Notes: generated by a model not told the origin, from the sequence alone. Shown: positions 37,073-47,019, counted from the stretch's first letter. The stretch: DNA of 64,000 nt from Moritella sp. 5 (GCF_018219455.1 NZ_CP056122.1:1550001-1614000); one strand, 5' to 3'. Numbers and translations are program-made.

Positions 37073-37447
37073 ATGACACAAGAACAGATTTTATTAGCCT
37101 GTAAATCAGGAATAGCAGCATGGCAGAAAGCCTTTAATAATCAAGACGCAGCAGGTTGTGCAGCGCAATATGAAGAAGGTACGATTATGCATGCTCGTCC
37201 GTTTGGTACCTTTACCGGGCGTGAAGAGATCCAAACATTTTGGCAAGGTATCATCGATCAAGGTTTTAGCGACGTTGATTACACAGACGTTGAATGGGTA
37301 GCGATGAATGATGATAGCTATGTGTTAACAGCTAAATGGACGATGAATAAAGCGTTTGGTGCGGTGCATCACGAGCAATGGCGTATTCAAGCTGATGGCA
37401 GTGCGCAATTAGCGGCTGATGATTTTGAAGTGCAAGGTGAGCGTTAA
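37073..37447 (+). CDS. SnoaL / NTF2-like fold protein
   Basis: 124 residues with the cone-shaped alpha+beta NTF2-like pattern: an N-terminal helix (GIAAWQKAFNNQDAAGCAAQY), ARPFGTFTGREEIQTFWQ, and three C-terminal beta strands. Many such proteins are small isomerases or binding proteins of unknown substrate. The second of two adjacent ATGs has AGGAG at 7 nt, the first at 4 nt, so I use 37073. It is divergent from LysR copy 2 and ends at a strong terminator. Confidence 0.8.
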   Translation: MTQEQILLACKSGIAAWQKAFNNQDAAGCAAQYEEGTIMHARPFGTFTGREEIQTFWQGIIDQGFSDVDYTDVEWVAMNDDSYVLTAKWTMNKAFGAVHHEQWRIQADGSAQLAADDFEVQGER

Positions 37448-37480
37448 ATGACTGGTTGATGAACAACCTGCCTAATAGAT

Positions 37481-37516
37481 AAAAAGACGAGAGATCGCAA
37501 TATCACTCGTCTTTTT
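37481..37516. terminator. Bidirectional terminator
   Basis: AAAAAGACGAG (37481-37491) pairs over 11 bp with CTCGTCTTTTT (37506-37516), so each strand ends its stem in a T-run. It lies between the convergent SnoaL-like and oxygenase genes. Confidence 0.9.
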
Positions 37517-37520
37517 GTTT

Positions 37521-38201
37521 TTATGACGTTGGATCTATCGTGCCAGCAATTGAATTGTTCATTCTAAACCAACCCGCAATTGAATAGCGTGTTGATTCAG
37601 CGGCAAGTACTTCATGCGGAAAACGTTCACTTTCAAATACCACCAAGGTACCTGTTTTGGGGGCAACGCGTGCGATCACATCATTTGAATCTTTTGCATA
37701 GATGAGTAATTCACCACCAACACCGGGGGTGTTCAGGTAACAGACAGTGGTAAAGACACGGTTTGATTTACCTTTAAACGCATCTAGGTGTTTTTTATAA
37801 AAATCACCAATTTCATATTTCGCGTAATGACATTCATAATCAAATAAGCCTAAGAAAAAGTTACGATTAACTTCCAATCTAAGGTCGCTCATTAGCGCCA
37901 TAAAATCAGTTTGGGCAGGACTTTCACCCGTTAACCACAAGGTTTTATCTTTGCGGATCTGAGTGTTTAATTGTGAGTCTTGCTGACGACCAATACCAGC
38001 GGCTTTAAATTCAGGTTGGTTTTCAAGGCAATCAGTCAGTAACTTTTCAATAATGCCTTCTGGAAGTGCATCTTCGATAACAGCATAACCATGCTTATGG
38101 ATATTATCTAAAATAGTATCGATGGTGGTGCGAAAATTATTCTTTGCTCGTAACTGGGTTGTTTCCACATTTGTATAATATACAAGTAAATGATAGGCCA
38201 T
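37521..38201 (-). CDS. 2-oxoglutarate/Fe(II)-dependent oxygenase (prolyl 4-hydroxylase type)
   Basis: About 226 residues. The Fe(II) ligands are in HLDAFKG (H-x-D) and FPHEVL, with the 2-oxoglutarate Arg in STRYSIAGWF. The strand pattern FTTVCYLN...GGELLIY is that of P4Hc/SM-20-type hydroxylases. These hydroxylate proline or other residues in proteins, or act on small molecules. The N-terminus is uncertain: I use the ATG at 38201, an upstream ATG at 38222 is possible, and the conserved part begins only near HKHGYAVIEDALP. Confidence 0.85.
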   Translation of the reverse strand: MAYHLLVYYTNVETTQLRAKNNFRTTIDTILDNIHKHGYAVIEDALPEGIIEKLLTDCLENQPEFKAAGIGRQQDSQLNTQIRKDKTLWLTGESPAQTDFMALMSDLRLEVNRNFFLGLFDYECHYAKYEIGDFYKKHLDAFKGKSNRVFTTVCYLNTPGVGGELLIYAKDSNDVIARVAPKTGTLVVFESERFPHEVLAAESTRYSIAGWFRMNNSIAGTIDPTS

Positions 38202-38349
38202 TATACTCAGTTTAATGCACATAAGTATGATTAAAGATAATATTCGCTTTGCTAGTGTGAATACTAAGCTTAAGCATTTGAATTTTATAACTGAAACATT
38301 AATAACAAGCTGCTACAGTGGGCTAATAGTAAACTATAGGAGTACCCAA

Positions 38350-38691
38350 ATGGTAAAATGGCCTGCAGTGATCAAATATCACGGTGAAGATGAACTTATT
38401 TATGTTGAGTCGTTAACTGAGTGGAAAAATGACCCCGATTTATGCCTGCCTAATTATGAATCAGAAGATCGATTAATCGATGCGAGTGGTGCTTTATTTT
38501 CACTTCCTGCCGCGTCATCTCCTTCGGATACAGACATGTTTGTTTCTTTGTACTCTCGAATATTAGTGCCTGAATTTGTCGAATTGATTCGTAAGCATGC
38601 GGTGATTGAAAATTATTGCTGCTCTGCAAAGCTAAATGCCAAAACGTATCAGCAAGTGATGGCAATGGTGAAAGAAATCAACTTACTTTAG
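38350..38691 (+). CDS. Conserved hypothetical protein (possibly DUF4144)
   Basis: 113 residues. It begins MVKWPAVIKYHGEDELIYVES, and AGGAGT lies 7 nt before this ATG. An in-frame ATG at 38215 would add 45 residues with no ribosome site and an unconvincing composition. The sequence is soluble with several acidic patches, and the tail reads LNAKTYQQVMAMVKEINLL. I recall similar small proteins in Vibrio-like genomes under DUF4144, with low certainty. The CPA1 antiporter starts 15 bases later, so they probably share a transcript. Confidence 0.65.
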   Translation: MVKWPAVIKYHGEDELIYVESLTEWKNDPDLCLPNYESEDRLIDASGALFSLPAASSPSDTDMFVSLYSRILVPEFVELIRKHAVIENYCCSAKLNAKTYQQVMAMVKEINLL

Positions 38692-38706
38692 CTCGGAGTT
38701 TTAGTC

Positions 38707-39906
38707 ATGGATGAACATGTCGTTATTTTGATTATTGCCTTAATCGTGTTGTTCTATGGTTTTATATCCAAAAAACTAGCCCAATTTGATATATCAGGCC
38801 CTATGGTATTCACTGTATTGGGGTTAATCTGCTCGCCGTTTGGTTTAGGTATTACTGCTGTGGAAGTGGATGCCGAGTTTGTCACTGTGCTGGTGGAAAT
38901 CGCGTTAGTACTCGTGTTGTTTAGTGATGCAGCATTGTTAGATCTGAAATTACTGCGACGTTCATGGCATATACCTGCACGATTACTCTTTATTGGCCTA
39001 CCTTTGACAATTATTGCTGGCACTGCTGTAGCGGTATGGTTGTTCCCAGACCAACCGATTATTTATATGCTCCTATTGGCGTTACTGCTTACACCTACGG
39101 ATGCCGCCTTAGGTAAAGCGGTGGTGTCAGATCCGAAAGTACCTAACATGATCCGTTCGAGTATCAATGTTGAAAGTGGCTTAAATGACGGCATTGTTTT
39201 TCCCATTGTATTAACTGTGGTTGCATTGATAACCAGTGGGCTAACCAAAGCTAATGACTATAGCTGGATTTGGTATGTAGCCGAACAAATCGTCTTTGGT
39301 ATGTTGGTTGGCGGTATAGTTGGTTATCTTGGTGCTAAATTATTGAATAAAGTAATCGAACATAACTGGATTGAAGAAAGCTATCAAAACTTGATCCCCA
39401 TAGCCCTTGCCATTCTCGGGTTTTATCTTGCCGAAGCATTATTAGGTAATGGTTTTATTGCTGCTTTTTTTGCGGGTTTATATATTGGCAATACCAGTAA
39501 ACAAGCGCGAGCACATATTGAAGAGTTTGCAGAAAGCGAAGGGGAGTTATTTATTCTGATTAGCTTCTTTTTGTTTGGTTTAGCGTTTGTACCATTAACA
39601 TTACATGATATTAGCGTGAACGTGGTTATCTATGCATTATTGAGCCTGACGGTATTACGTATGTTACCTGTGATTATTTCATTAGTAGGTACAAATTTGG
39701 ACCTTGCAAGCCGTGTGTTTATTGCTTGGTTTGGACCGCGTGGAATTGCTTCTATTTTATACGTGTTGATTGTGGCGCATAACGTCGGTGATATTGGTGG
39801 TTTTGATATTGTTTACGCCGTTGTGACGCTTACCATCCTCATGAGCATTTTTGCTCACGGTTTTACCGCACAGCCTTTTTCAAATCTATACGGTAAAAGC
39901 CATTGA
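38707..39906 (+). CDS. CPA1 family Na+(K+):H+ antiporter (NhaP type)
   Basis: 399 residues with about 12-13 membrane helices. The CPA1 ion-binding region is seen in LLLTPTDAALGKAVV and ESGLNDGIVFPIV, where Asp residues carry ion and proton. The late segment AWFGPRGIASILYVLIV matches the GPRG motif of NhaP-like exchangers. No C-terminal RCK domain is present. It exports Na+ or K+ in exchange for protons. GGAG lies about 9 nt before the ATG. Confidence 0.9.
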   Translation: MDEHVVILIIALIVLFYGFISKKLAQFDISGPMVFTVLGLICSPFGLGITAVEVDAEFVTVLVEIALVLVLFSDAALLDLKLLRRSWHIPARLLFIGLPLTIIAGTAVAVWLFPDQPIIYMLLLALLLTPTDAALGKAVVSDPKVPNMIRSSINVESGLNDGIVFPIVLTVVALITSGLTKANDYSWIWYVAEQIVFGMLVGGIVGYLGAKLLNKVIEHNWIEESYQNLIPIALAILGFYLAEALLGNGFIAAFFAGLYIGNTSKQARAHIEEFAESEGELFILISFFLFGLAFVPLTLHDISVNVVIYALLSLTVLRMLPVIISLVGTNLDLASRVFIAWFGPRGIASILYVLIVAHNVGDIGGFDIVYAVVTLTILMSIFAHGFTAQPFSNLYGKSH

Positions 39907-39923
39907 AATAGACCTTAATTAGC

Positions 39924-41453
39924 TTAAAAGGTTGCTCCTAACGCAGCCAGTGATTTAGAGTTATTGTTAATATCGGTTGCTTCACGTTCAACTAACTCTG
40001 TTTGTTGTAGGTTGTGTTGTGAAGCATCACTGATATTGACGATATTGCGACTGATTTCTTGCGACACCATATTTTGTTCTTCTGAGGCTGTGGATATTTG
40101 TATTGCCAGGTCTGAAATATCTGTGATCGCCTCATAGACATTTTGCATCATCGACTGTGTACGTTTAGATTCATTGACACACAGCTCGGCAGATTCTTTA
40201 CCTTGCTGCATCGTTATTGACCACTGTTCAAGCGTTTGTTGAATTTCGTTAATTGAGGTTTGGATCTGCTCAGTGGCATTATGGCTCCGTGTCGATAGTG
40301 TTCTAACCTCATCAGCAACAACAGAGAAACCACGCCCATGTTCACCCGCGCGTGCAGCCTCAATTGCTGCATTTAATGCAAGCAGATTTGTTTGGTCGGC
40401 AATTCCTCGAATTTCTAACATGATAGTGCTAATCTTTTTAGCTTCTTCTGACAGCATACTGGCCGATGTCGCTGACTCTGCTACATCAATGGCGAGTTTA
40501 CCGACTTGGATCATTGTATCTGACATCGCTTGCGTTGCACTTTCACAATCATTATGAGCTATTTGCACTTTTTGCGATGTTAATAAGGTATTCTGAGATA
40601 CTTCTGAAATTGTAGAGGACATTTCAGTGACAGCTGTTGCGACCTGATGTAACTCAAGTGTTTCTTGTTCAACACCTTCTTTCGCTCTGTGGGCAGCTGA
40701 TGTGAGGTTATCAGCCCCTGTTTCAAGTGAGCGACTACTATCAACAACACGACCTAAAATAGTTTTGATCTTACCTTCTTCTATTTTTAATTGGAAATCG
40801 ACAATACTTTGTGGCTTTAATCCAGAGAATACATAACGAGAAACACTGTCATAATTTTGCTTTAAGATAGCAAAATAACGCGGTACTGTAATCAGTTCAT
40901 TATGGAAAATAATAAAGGGCAGTAGTGGTAATAAAATACTGAGGTAAGGCATATTTTGACTGATGTACACGATCAATGCACTGATAATGAAGAAAGCCAA
41001 GGGTTTTAAGAGTGGACGCTGATACCACTGAAATAAACTTTTTCCGTTATTAATTTTGTTATAAGCCTGTTCAGCGGTAAGCTTATCTTTGTGCGCTAAT
41101 TTTCTACGTACAGACTGATAACCTACTAATTTACCTTGTTCGTGAATTGGTGTTACAAAGGCATCAACCCAATAATAGCGACCATCTTTACAGCGGTTTT
41201 TTACTGCGCCACGCCACGGTTTTCCCGCTTGTAAATTTGTCCAAAGATCTTTAAATGCGGCGGATGGCATATCAGGATGACGTACGACATTGTGGTTTTT
41301 ACCGACTAATTCATCGAGTTCAAAACCCGCAATATGGCAGAAGGTGGGATTGGCATAAGTAATGACACCTCGGGTATCTGTGGTAGAAACTAATTCATCT
41401 TGAACATCGAATGAAACTTCTTCATTAATGACTTGAGTGTTTCTTTTGTTCAT
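39924..41453 (-). CDS. PAS-containing methyl-accepting chemotaxis protein (Aer-like)
   Basis: 509 residues. An N-terminal PAS domain (about 18-120; [41 protein letters not shown]) is followed by two short membrane helices (about 150-195), a HAMP-like stretch and a C-terminal signalling domain. The hairpin tip is [23 protein letters not shown], the strongly conserved CheA/CheW contact. This is the Aer plan, sensing redox or oxygen via FAD in PAS. No periplasmic ligand domain is present. It is convergent with the CPA1 gene. Confidence 0.9.
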   Translation of the reverse strand: MNKRNTQVINEEVSFDVQDELVSTTDTRGVITYANPTFCHIAGFELDELVGKNHNVVRHPDMPSAAFKDLWTNLQAGKPWRGAVKNRCKDGRYYWVDAFVTPIHEQGKLVGYQSVRRKLAHKDKLTAEQAYNKINNGKSLFQWYQRPLLKPLAFFIISALIVYISQNMPYLSILLPLLPFIIFHNELITVPRYFAILKQNYDSVSRYVFSGLKPQSIVDFQLKIEEGKIKTILGRVVDSSRSLETGADNLTSAAHRAKEGVEQETLELHQVATAVTEMSSTISEVSQNTLLTSQKVQIAHNDCESATQAMSDTMIQVGKLAIDVAESATSASMLSEEAKKISTIMLEIRGIADQTNLLALNAAIEAARAGEHGRGFSVVADEVRTLSTRSHNATEQIQTSINEIQQTLEQWSITMQQGKESAELCVNESKRTQSMMQNVYEAITDISDLAIQISTASEEQNMVSQEISRNIVNISDASQHNLQQTELVEREATDINNNSKSLAALGATF

Positions 41454-41713
41454 TACTTATTTCTCCTTAACTTTAATATTTAATTTATTAATAGGCATTT
41501 TATTTAGCCTTTTTATTTAGTCTTTTTATTTGTAGTCATGATACCTTAAATAGCTGAATTGTGGGGATAAAAACGTTAAATTAGTGTAAATGTACTAAGT
41601 TGACTTAATTGTTCCTTATTAGAAATTAGCGTTTAGAAGCATTGCTAATGAGGTTTAATATTGAAGATTTGAGTCGTGAGTATAGTCAGAGCTGATGAAA
41701 GGTGAAGAGAATA
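41454..41713. other. Intergenic region between chemoreceptor and tpx
   Basis: About 260 AT-rich bases that hold the chemoreceptor promoter and the 13-bp tandem repeat. No ORF or RNA gene is apparent. Confidence 0.5.
41498..41536. repeat. 13-bp tandem repeat in the chemoreceptor leader
   Basis: TTTTATTTAGCCT (41498-41510) and TTTTATTTAGTCT (41511-41523) are followed by a partial, diverged third copy. They lie 45-85 bases upstream of the chemoreceptor start, so copy-number change could alter promoter spacing. Confidence 0.6.
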
Positions 41714-41737
41714 AGCATTGAGCACAGGCTCAATGCT
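41714..41737 (-). terminator. Terminator hairpin after tpx
   Basis: AGCATTGAGC (41714-41723) pairs over 10 bp with GCTCAATGCT (41728-41737), with loop ACAG, about 20 bases after the tpx stop on the minus strand. The following T-run is imperfect. Confidence 0.75.
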
Positions 41738-41757
41738 GTTTAAATTTGTGTTATTTA

Positions 41758-42255
41758 CTATAGTGCTGCTAACGCTGCTGCATAGTCCGGTTCATCAGTA
41801 ATTTCACTGACTAATTCACTGTGTACAACAAGACCTTCTTTGTTTAGGCAAACAACTGCACGACTCGCTAAACCAGCTAATGCGCCTTCGTTGATATTAA
41901 CGCCATAATCTTCTGTAAATGTTGGAGCACGGAAGAAAGATGCAGTTTTAACATCTTTAATACCCTCTACTTCGCAAAAACGGCCTGTCGCAAATGGTAG
42001 ATCTGCAGAAATACATAGTACAACGGTATTTTCTTTACTTGCAGCTTCAATATTAAAAGTTCGTACACTTGTCGCACATACTGGCGTATCGATACTAGGG
42101 AAGATATTTAAGATAACGTTCTTACCCGCAAAATCTTGTAGCGTAATGTCTGCTAGATCTGCACCACATAATGTGAAGTTCGGTGCTTGCGTTCCTTTTT
42201 CAGCAAATGAACCTGAAAGACTAACTGAATTACCTTGAAATGTAACTGTAGACAT
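41758..42255 (-). CDS. tpx: Thiol peroxidase
   Basis: 165 residues of the Tpx peroxiredoxin subfamily. The peroxidatic Cys60 is in SIDTPVCATSVR and the resolving Cys94 is in ATGRFCEVEGI, the same spacing as in E. coli Tpx. It reduces lipid and other hydroperoxides using thioredoxin. The start has AAAGGA upstream. It is a single-gene unit ended by a hairpin. Confidence 0.96.
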   Translation of the reverse strand: MSTVTFQGNSVSLSGSFAEKGTQAPNFTLCGADLADITLQDFAGKNVILNIFPSIDTPVCATSVRTFNIEAASKENTVVLCISADLPFATGRFCEVEGIKDVKTASFFRAPTFTEDYGVNINEGALAGLASRAVVCLNKEGLVVHSELVSEITDEPDYAAALAAL

Positions 42256-42553
42256 AATTTTCCTTTAATACTTTTGAGTTAGAGTTATAGATTTATAGCA
42301 TAGTTGAAACAAAATTTATTCTATAAATTAACTGGTTGTACCAAAGTATCATGTTTTATAAATATGTTAACGGAAGGTGTTGTTAAATATAAATATTTAT
42401 ATTGAGGGGGAGGTGGGGGATAACGATTAAGTTATTGTAAACTTGATTATATTTCTGTGAGCGGGGGGGCTTAAGTGCGGTTTATGCTAATTTTGAGTTA
42501 TAAAAATGGATTAATGTTATCATTATGTTTCCTTTACCGTCGGTTTTTCTTGC
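42256..42553. other. Intergenic region between tpx and the sensor kinase
   Basis: 298 bases with both divergent promoters. It includes GTTAACG at 42366, a partial match to the repeats upstream of tctC, and a run of seven G at 42463-42469. No gene is seen. Confidence 0.45.
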
Positions 42554-44212
42554 ATGATTGCATTAACGAAAAGTAACGTATTGTTTAATTGGCAGAAGTT
42601 GAGTTTTAGGCATCGCCTACTACTCATTATGACCTTGTCTGGTGTGATTAAATTATTGATCTTGTCGATTGCAGGTTTTGCTTATTTGAAGCATTGGGAA
42701 GAGCAGGAAAGTGGAGATAAAGCACTCGGTATTGCTAAGTTTTTAGCCGCGTCACCTTCTGTTATTGAGGCGATTGAGGCGAAGAACCCTGAATTAATCA
42801 GAGACAAAGTTGAATTATTACGCTCATCTATTAATGCTACATTTATTGTGATCGGTGATAAAAACAGTTTACGTTATGCACATCCTATCGCTAATCGCCT
42901 CGGCCATAAAATGCAGGGCGAAGATAATGATAAAGCATTAAAAGAAGGCTTATCTTATGTGTCAGTTGCTGAAGGGTCGTTAGGTCGTTCCGTGCGTGGT
43001 AAAACCCCAATTATCGATACCAATGGAAACATTGTCGGTGTGGTATCTGTTGGCTATTTAGTCACAAGTATCGAAAATAAAGCCGAACACTTCCTCGTAT
43101 TCCTTCTTTTTATGGTCGTGTTGGTTGTGTTTACTAATGCATTAATCTCTAATTTTACGGCAAAGAAATTTCAGAATGCGATATTTGGCTTTGAGCCCGA
43201 AGAGTTCGGCCGCTTATATATGGAGCTAGAAGTAACGCTTAGTACTATCAAAGAAGGTGTTGTGAGTATTGATGCGAATGGTTACTTACGCTCAATCAAC
43301 CGCAGTGCATGCGATATTTTTAAAGTGAAGGCCAAGGATGTATTGCACCACAAAATGGATGAAGTATTACCTGATAACAATCTAACGGAAATTTTAACCA
43401 GTAAAGTCAGCGAATATAATGTTGAGATGATGATTAAAGGCCAAGCGATTGTGGCGAATAGGTTGGTGCTTGTTGTTGATGAACGGGTTGTTGGAGCTGT
43501 ATCAAGTTTCCGTCTTAAAGATGAAATTACAGAACTTACTAAACAACTATCACAGGTGCGTGAATATTCCGATTTGTTACGCTCGCAAACGCATGAACAT
43601 AGTAATAAATTAAACACCATTAGCGGCCTTATTCATTTGGGTAAAAATGAAGACGTATTAAACTTGATAGGGCAAGAAACTGCACGTTATCAACATTTAA
43701 TTCAATTCTTACGTGAAGCAATTCACGAACCTATGATCGCAGGCGTATTGTTAGGTAAAAGTGAAAGGGCTAGGGAGCTAGGGTTATTATTAGAGATTGA
43801 TGAAGGGTCACAGCTGTTAACCTTACCTGAACATATTCGTGCCGAAGATATTGTAACAATTTTAGGTAACTTTATTGATAATGGCTTTGATGCTTGTATC
43901 AGTAGCAATACGATAAAATCAGAGAGAAAAGTATCAGTGAGCATTTCTGATTTTGGCAATGAGATAATCATTGAAGTGGAAGATAACGGTTGTGGTTTAC
44001 CAGAAGGTATCGCACAAAAAGAATTAATTAAACAAGGCGTATCAAGCAAATCGGAAAGTAACCGAGGCGTGGGACTGCACCTTGTTGATCAAATCATTAG
44101 TCAATATTATGGGCAGCTAATGATGAAAAGTATAGATAATGAAGGAACAAGAATGACGGTGTATTTACCAAAAAAATATACGAATAAGGATATTACGAAT
44201 GACATCAACTAA
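42554..44212 (+). CDS. CitA/DcuS-type sensor histidine kinase
   Basis: 552 residues. In order: membrane helix (about 22-44), periplasmic PDC/Cache sensor domain (about 45-180), second helix (about 185-205), cytoplasmic PAS (about 225-330), the phospho-acceptor segment RSQTHEHSNKLNTISGLIHLG and an HATPase_c domain with DNGCGLPEG and GVGLHLVDQI. This family senses di- and tricarboxylates outside the cell. It overlaps the response-regulator gene by 14 bases. The TctABC transporter genes next door are the likely target. Confidence 0.9.
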   Translation: MIALTKSNVLFNWQKLSFRHRLLLIMTLSGVIKLLILSIAGFAYLKHWEEQESGDKALGIAKFLAASPSVIEAIEAKNPELIRDKVELLRSSINATFIVIGDKNSLRYAHPIANRLGHKMQGEDNDKALKEGLSYVSVAEGSLGRSVRGKTPIIDTNGNIVGVVSVGYLVTSIENKAEHFLVFLLFMVVLVVFTNALISNFTAKKFQNAIFGFEPEEFGRLYMELEVTLSTIKEGVVSIDANGYLRSINRSACDIFKVKAKDVLHHKMDEVLPDNNLTEILTSKVSEYNVEMMIKGQAIVANRLVLVVDERVVGAVSSFRLKDEITELTKQLSQVREYSDLLRSQTHEHSNKLNTISGLIHLGKNEDVLNLIGQETARYQHLIQFLREAIHEPMIAGVLLGKSERARELGLLLEIDEGSQLLTLPEHIRAEDIVTILGNFIDNGFDACISSNTIKSERKVSVSISDFGNEIIIEVEDNGCGLPEGIAQKELIKQGVSSKSESNRGVGLHLVDQIISQYYGQLMMKSIDNEGTRMTVYLPKKYTNKDITNDIN

Positions 44213-44888
44213 TGCGATTAAAGTGTTAATCATTGAAGATGATGTGGGTATCGCTGAGATCCACCGCCGAAATTTGATGAAAATAGAGGGCTTAAGTGTC
44301 ATTGGTATCGCAACCACGAAAACTGAAGCTGAAACCTTGCTTGAGGTGTTAACTCCAGATTTAATTTTGCTGGATGTTTATTTACCGGATGGTAACGGCT
44401 TAGATATTCTTCGTGACTTGCGCCAACAGCAACACGAATGTGATGTGATTCTAATTACAGCAGACCGTGATGCTGAGACGCTACAAGCGGCTATGCGTGG
44501 TGGCGTTGTTGATTATATTTTAAAACCCGTTATATTTGCACGCTTAGAAGAGTCATTATATAAGTACTTAAAGCAGAAAAATCAATTTGGTATTTTAGAT
44601 GATTTAGATCAGCGGGTCGTTGATTCAATGATTTCGGTGAGTGTGAAAAGCTCTGTTTCATCCCGATTACCGAAAGGTATTGATAGTGTGACTTTGGATA
44701 AAGTACGTGGTTTGTTTACTGAACATAAAGATATCACCGCGGATAATGCAGGGGTATTTATTGGAGCAAGTCGGACAACGGCAAGACGTTATTTAGAGCA
44801 TCTGATTAGTACTGGTGAGCTAGTGGCTGATTTGAATTATGGTACGGTAGGACGTCCAGAAAGAACCTATCGGAAACAAGCTCGATAG
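44199..44888 (+). CDS. CitB/DcuR-type response regulator
   Basis: 229 residues. The receiver domain has the acidic pair in IIEDD, the phosphorylated Asp59 in LILLDVYLPDGNG, Thr in ILITADRD and Lys in YILKPV. The C-terminal helix-turn-helix (ITADNAGVFIGASRTTARRYLEHL) is the CitB/DcuR/MalR type. It is coupled to the kinase gene by overlap. Its sites may be the GTTAACGTTA repeats upstream of tctC. Confidence 0.9.
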   Translation: MTSTNAIKVLIIEDDVGIAEIHRRNLMKIEGLSVIGIATTKTEAETLLEVLTPDLILLDVYLPDGNGLDILRDLRQQQHECDVILITADRDAETLQAAMRGGVVDYILKPVIFARLEESLYKYLKQKNQFGILDDLDQRVVDSMISVSVKSSVSSRLPKGIDSVTLDKVRGLFTEHKDITADNAGVFIGASRTTARRYLEHLISTGELVADLNYGTVGRPERTYRKQAR

Positions 44889-44912
44889 CTTTTATCCAAA
44901 ACTCTTTATATG

Positions 44913-44941
44913 AAAAAACAGCGCATCAAGCGCTGCTTTTA
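44913..44941. terminator. Bidirectional terminator between regulator and tctA
   Basis: CAGCGC (44919-44924) pairs with GCGCTG (44930-44935), loop ATCAA, with AAAAAA before and CTTTT after. It serves the convergent regulator and tct operons. Confidence 0.88.
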
Positions 44942-44967
44942 TAAAAAACGAACGATTAGAAACGAAT

Positions 44968-46506
44968 TTAACGACAACCTTCTGCTGACCTCACCTTGTT
45001 AACACGATAACGATTAAATGCCGTTAATAGTATTGGAGTCACAAGTACTAACGCTGATATGACGGTGAACGTTAAGGTGATAGGCCGTTCCCATAAGAAG
45101 TTTAACTCACCATCGCTGAGCATCAATGAACGGCGTAGGTTTTCTTCCATTAATCCACCAAGAATGAAACCGAGTAATAACGGGGCTAATGGGAAAGTCG
45201 CTAACCTTAAAAATATCGCGATTACTGCTATTATGATCATAACAAATACATCAACAGTATTAAATGAAACCAGATACACCCCCGTGATTGAGAAGAAAAT
45301 GATCATCGGCAGTAATACGGTTCTTGGCACGGCTAATAGTTTTGAAATATACGGGATTAGCGGTAGATTCAAGACCATCAAAACAACGTTACCGAAGTAC
45401 ATAGAGATGATCACCGACCAGAATATTTCAGGATTATCGACAAACAAGCGTGGACCAGGTTGAACACCATAAGATATCAATGCACCTAGCATAATGGCAG
45501 TTGTCCCAGAACCTGGAATACCTAAGGTTAATAGCGGTACAAATGAACCACTTGATGCGGCATTGTTAGCGGATTCTGGCGCCACTAAACCACGAATACT
45601 GCCTTTACCAAATTCATCGCGTTTATCTTTTGGTGCTAGATTACGCTCTAAACCGTAACTTAAGAAAGCAGCAATCGTCGCGCCTGCGCCTGGTAATACC
45701 CCGACAAAAAATCCGAGAATCGAAGATCGAATTGCCACTGGGGCAACTTCTTTTATTTCTTCTTTTGTCACTTTCATGCTGCCGATTTCAGCTAAAGCAC
45801 TGTTCTCTTCTGATGACGTATCAGGGTCTGGTTTTAAAATACTGAACAAAATCTCACCGAGGGCAAAGGTTGCCATAGCTAATAATAAGAAACTAAAACC
45901 ATCCATTAGGTCAGTTAAACCAAAGGTGAAACGCTCAACGCCAATCCCTTTATCGATACCGACTGTTGATAACATTAAACCTAAAATAGTCATCATCCAG
46001 GCTTTTAGCACCTGGCCTTTACCGGCAAAGGCGGCTACGGCAGACAAACCGACGAGCATAAGTGAAAAATAATCAGATGATTGAAAACTTAATGACACTT
46101 TTGCTAAGGCGGGAGCCGCGATTAATAGCATAATTGCGGATAAGGTACCGCCAGTAAATGAGGCATATGCAGCAAGTGCTAGCGCTTTACCCGCTTGGCC
46201 TTTTTTCGCCATTGGGTAACCATCAAATGCGGTGACCACAGTTGAAGAGCAACCAGGAGCATTGATTAGAATTGATGAGGTTGAACCACCAAAAATTGCA
46301 CCGTAATAAACACCGGCCATTAAGATCATACCTGACGATGGGTCTAAACCATAGGTAATCGGGATCATCAGGGCAATTGCTGAAATAGGACCAAGACCGG
46401 GCAACATACCAATAAAAGTACCAACAAAACAACCGACCATGACCATCATTAAGTTGGTTGGCATGATTGCTGTGGATAAGCCTGCTAAAATTCCATCTAA
46501 CATCAT
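44968..46506 (-). CDS. tctA: Tripartite tricarboxylate transporter large membrane subunit TctA
   Basis: 512 residues with about 12 membrane segments. The family's duplicated motif is seen in GTFIGMLPGLGPISAIALMIPITYG and GFFVGVLPGAGATIAAFLSYG, and the start of the core in GVYYGAIFGGSTSSILINAPG. TctA is the secondary-transport channel that takes up citrate-like acids handed over by TctC. Gene order is tctC-tctB-tctA, with 7 bases after tctB. AGGA lies upstream of the first ATG. Confidence 0.93.
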   Translation of the reverse strand: MMLDGILAGLSTAIMPTNLMMVMVGCFVGTFIGMLPGLGPISAIALMIPITYGLDPSSGMILMAGVYYGAIFGGSTSSILINAPGCSSTVVTAFDGYPMAKKGQAGKALALAAYASFTGGTLSAIMLLIAAPALAKVSLSFQSSDYFSLMLVGLSAVAAFAGKGQVLKAWMMTILGLMLSTVGIDKGIGVERFTFGLTDLMDGFSFLLLAMATFALGEILFSILKPDPDTSSEENSALAEIGSMKVTKEEIKEVAPVAIRSSILGFFVGVLPGAGATIAAFLSYGLERNLAPKDKRDEFGKGSIRGLVAPESANNAASSGSFVPLLTLGIPGSGTTAIMLGALISYGVQPGPRLFVDNPEIFWSVIISMYFGNVVLMVLNLPLIPYISKLLAVPRTVLLPMIIFFSITGVYLVSFNTVDVFVMIIIAVIAIFLRLATFPLAPLLLGFILGGLMEENLRRSLMLSDGELNFLWERPITLTFTVISALVLVTPILLTAFNRYRVNKVRSAEGCR

Positions 46507-46513
46507 TATCTTC

Positions 46514-47017
46514 CTACAAGCTTAAAAAAAGGTAACCAGGTTCAAGATAAATATCCAGAACTTTGGTAAGAAGTAACCAAAATAGCGTTACAAAAGGAAA
46601 TGAAGCACCAAGCAAGACCGCTTTTCGACGTTCGCCAAGTAGCCAAAATCCAATTAGTAAGAATAAGCTGGTGGCTAATACGAATCCGAGCCAAGTTAAG
46701 CCTACGCCATACGCGGTCATTAAAATAATAAATGAGGTGAGTAAGCGCCAATCTAAGCGACTTTCGTTTGCGGTTTGTTGCTCGCAAGCGTTCTTATTAC
46801 TGGGTGTAACTGGTGACATCACGATTAGTAGCAGCGACATGATAATCCCGGCGGCTGTTAATAAATAGGGTAAAGTACGCGCAGTAAAGGCTTCATATTC
46901 ATCGCCAGGAAAAAGCTGAATTTGGGTGGTCTGGTAACCGTAAATTAAACAGACAAGCAGAAATATTAATCCACTCACCCGATCTCGGTTTAATAATGAT
47001 AAAGGGGTTGATTGCAT
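46514..47017 (-). CDS. tctB: Tripartite tricarboxylate transporter small membrane subunit TctB
   Basis: 167 residues with four hydrophobic helices of the TctB family, N-terminal RDRVSGLIFLLVCLIYGYQT and a C-terminal pair of helices separated by GERRKAVLLG. It forms the membrane complex with TctA. The start at 47017 has GGAG 5 nt upstream; nine extra codons of open frame upstream lack support. A strong hairpin separates it from tctC. Confidence 0.88.
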   Translation of the reverse strand: MQSTPLSLLNRDRVSGLIFLLVCLIYGYQTTQIQLFPGDEYEAFTARTLPYLLTAAGIIMSLLLIVMSPVTPSNKNACEQQTANESRLDWRLLTSFIILMTAYGVGLTWLGFVLATSLFLLIGFWLLGERRKAVLLGASFPFVTLFWLLLTKVLDIYLEPGYLFLSL

Positions 47018-47019
47018 AG

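Noticed and set aside
38215..38349. N-terminal extension of the 113-aa hypothetical protein
   Set aside because: The ATG at 38350 has AGGAGT at ideal spacing; the extension has none and overlaps the promoter of the divergent oxygenase gene.
42463..42469. G7 tract as a phase-variation switch for the sensor kinase
   Set aside because: It is about 85 bases upstream of the start and outside any reading frame; no evidence of variation.
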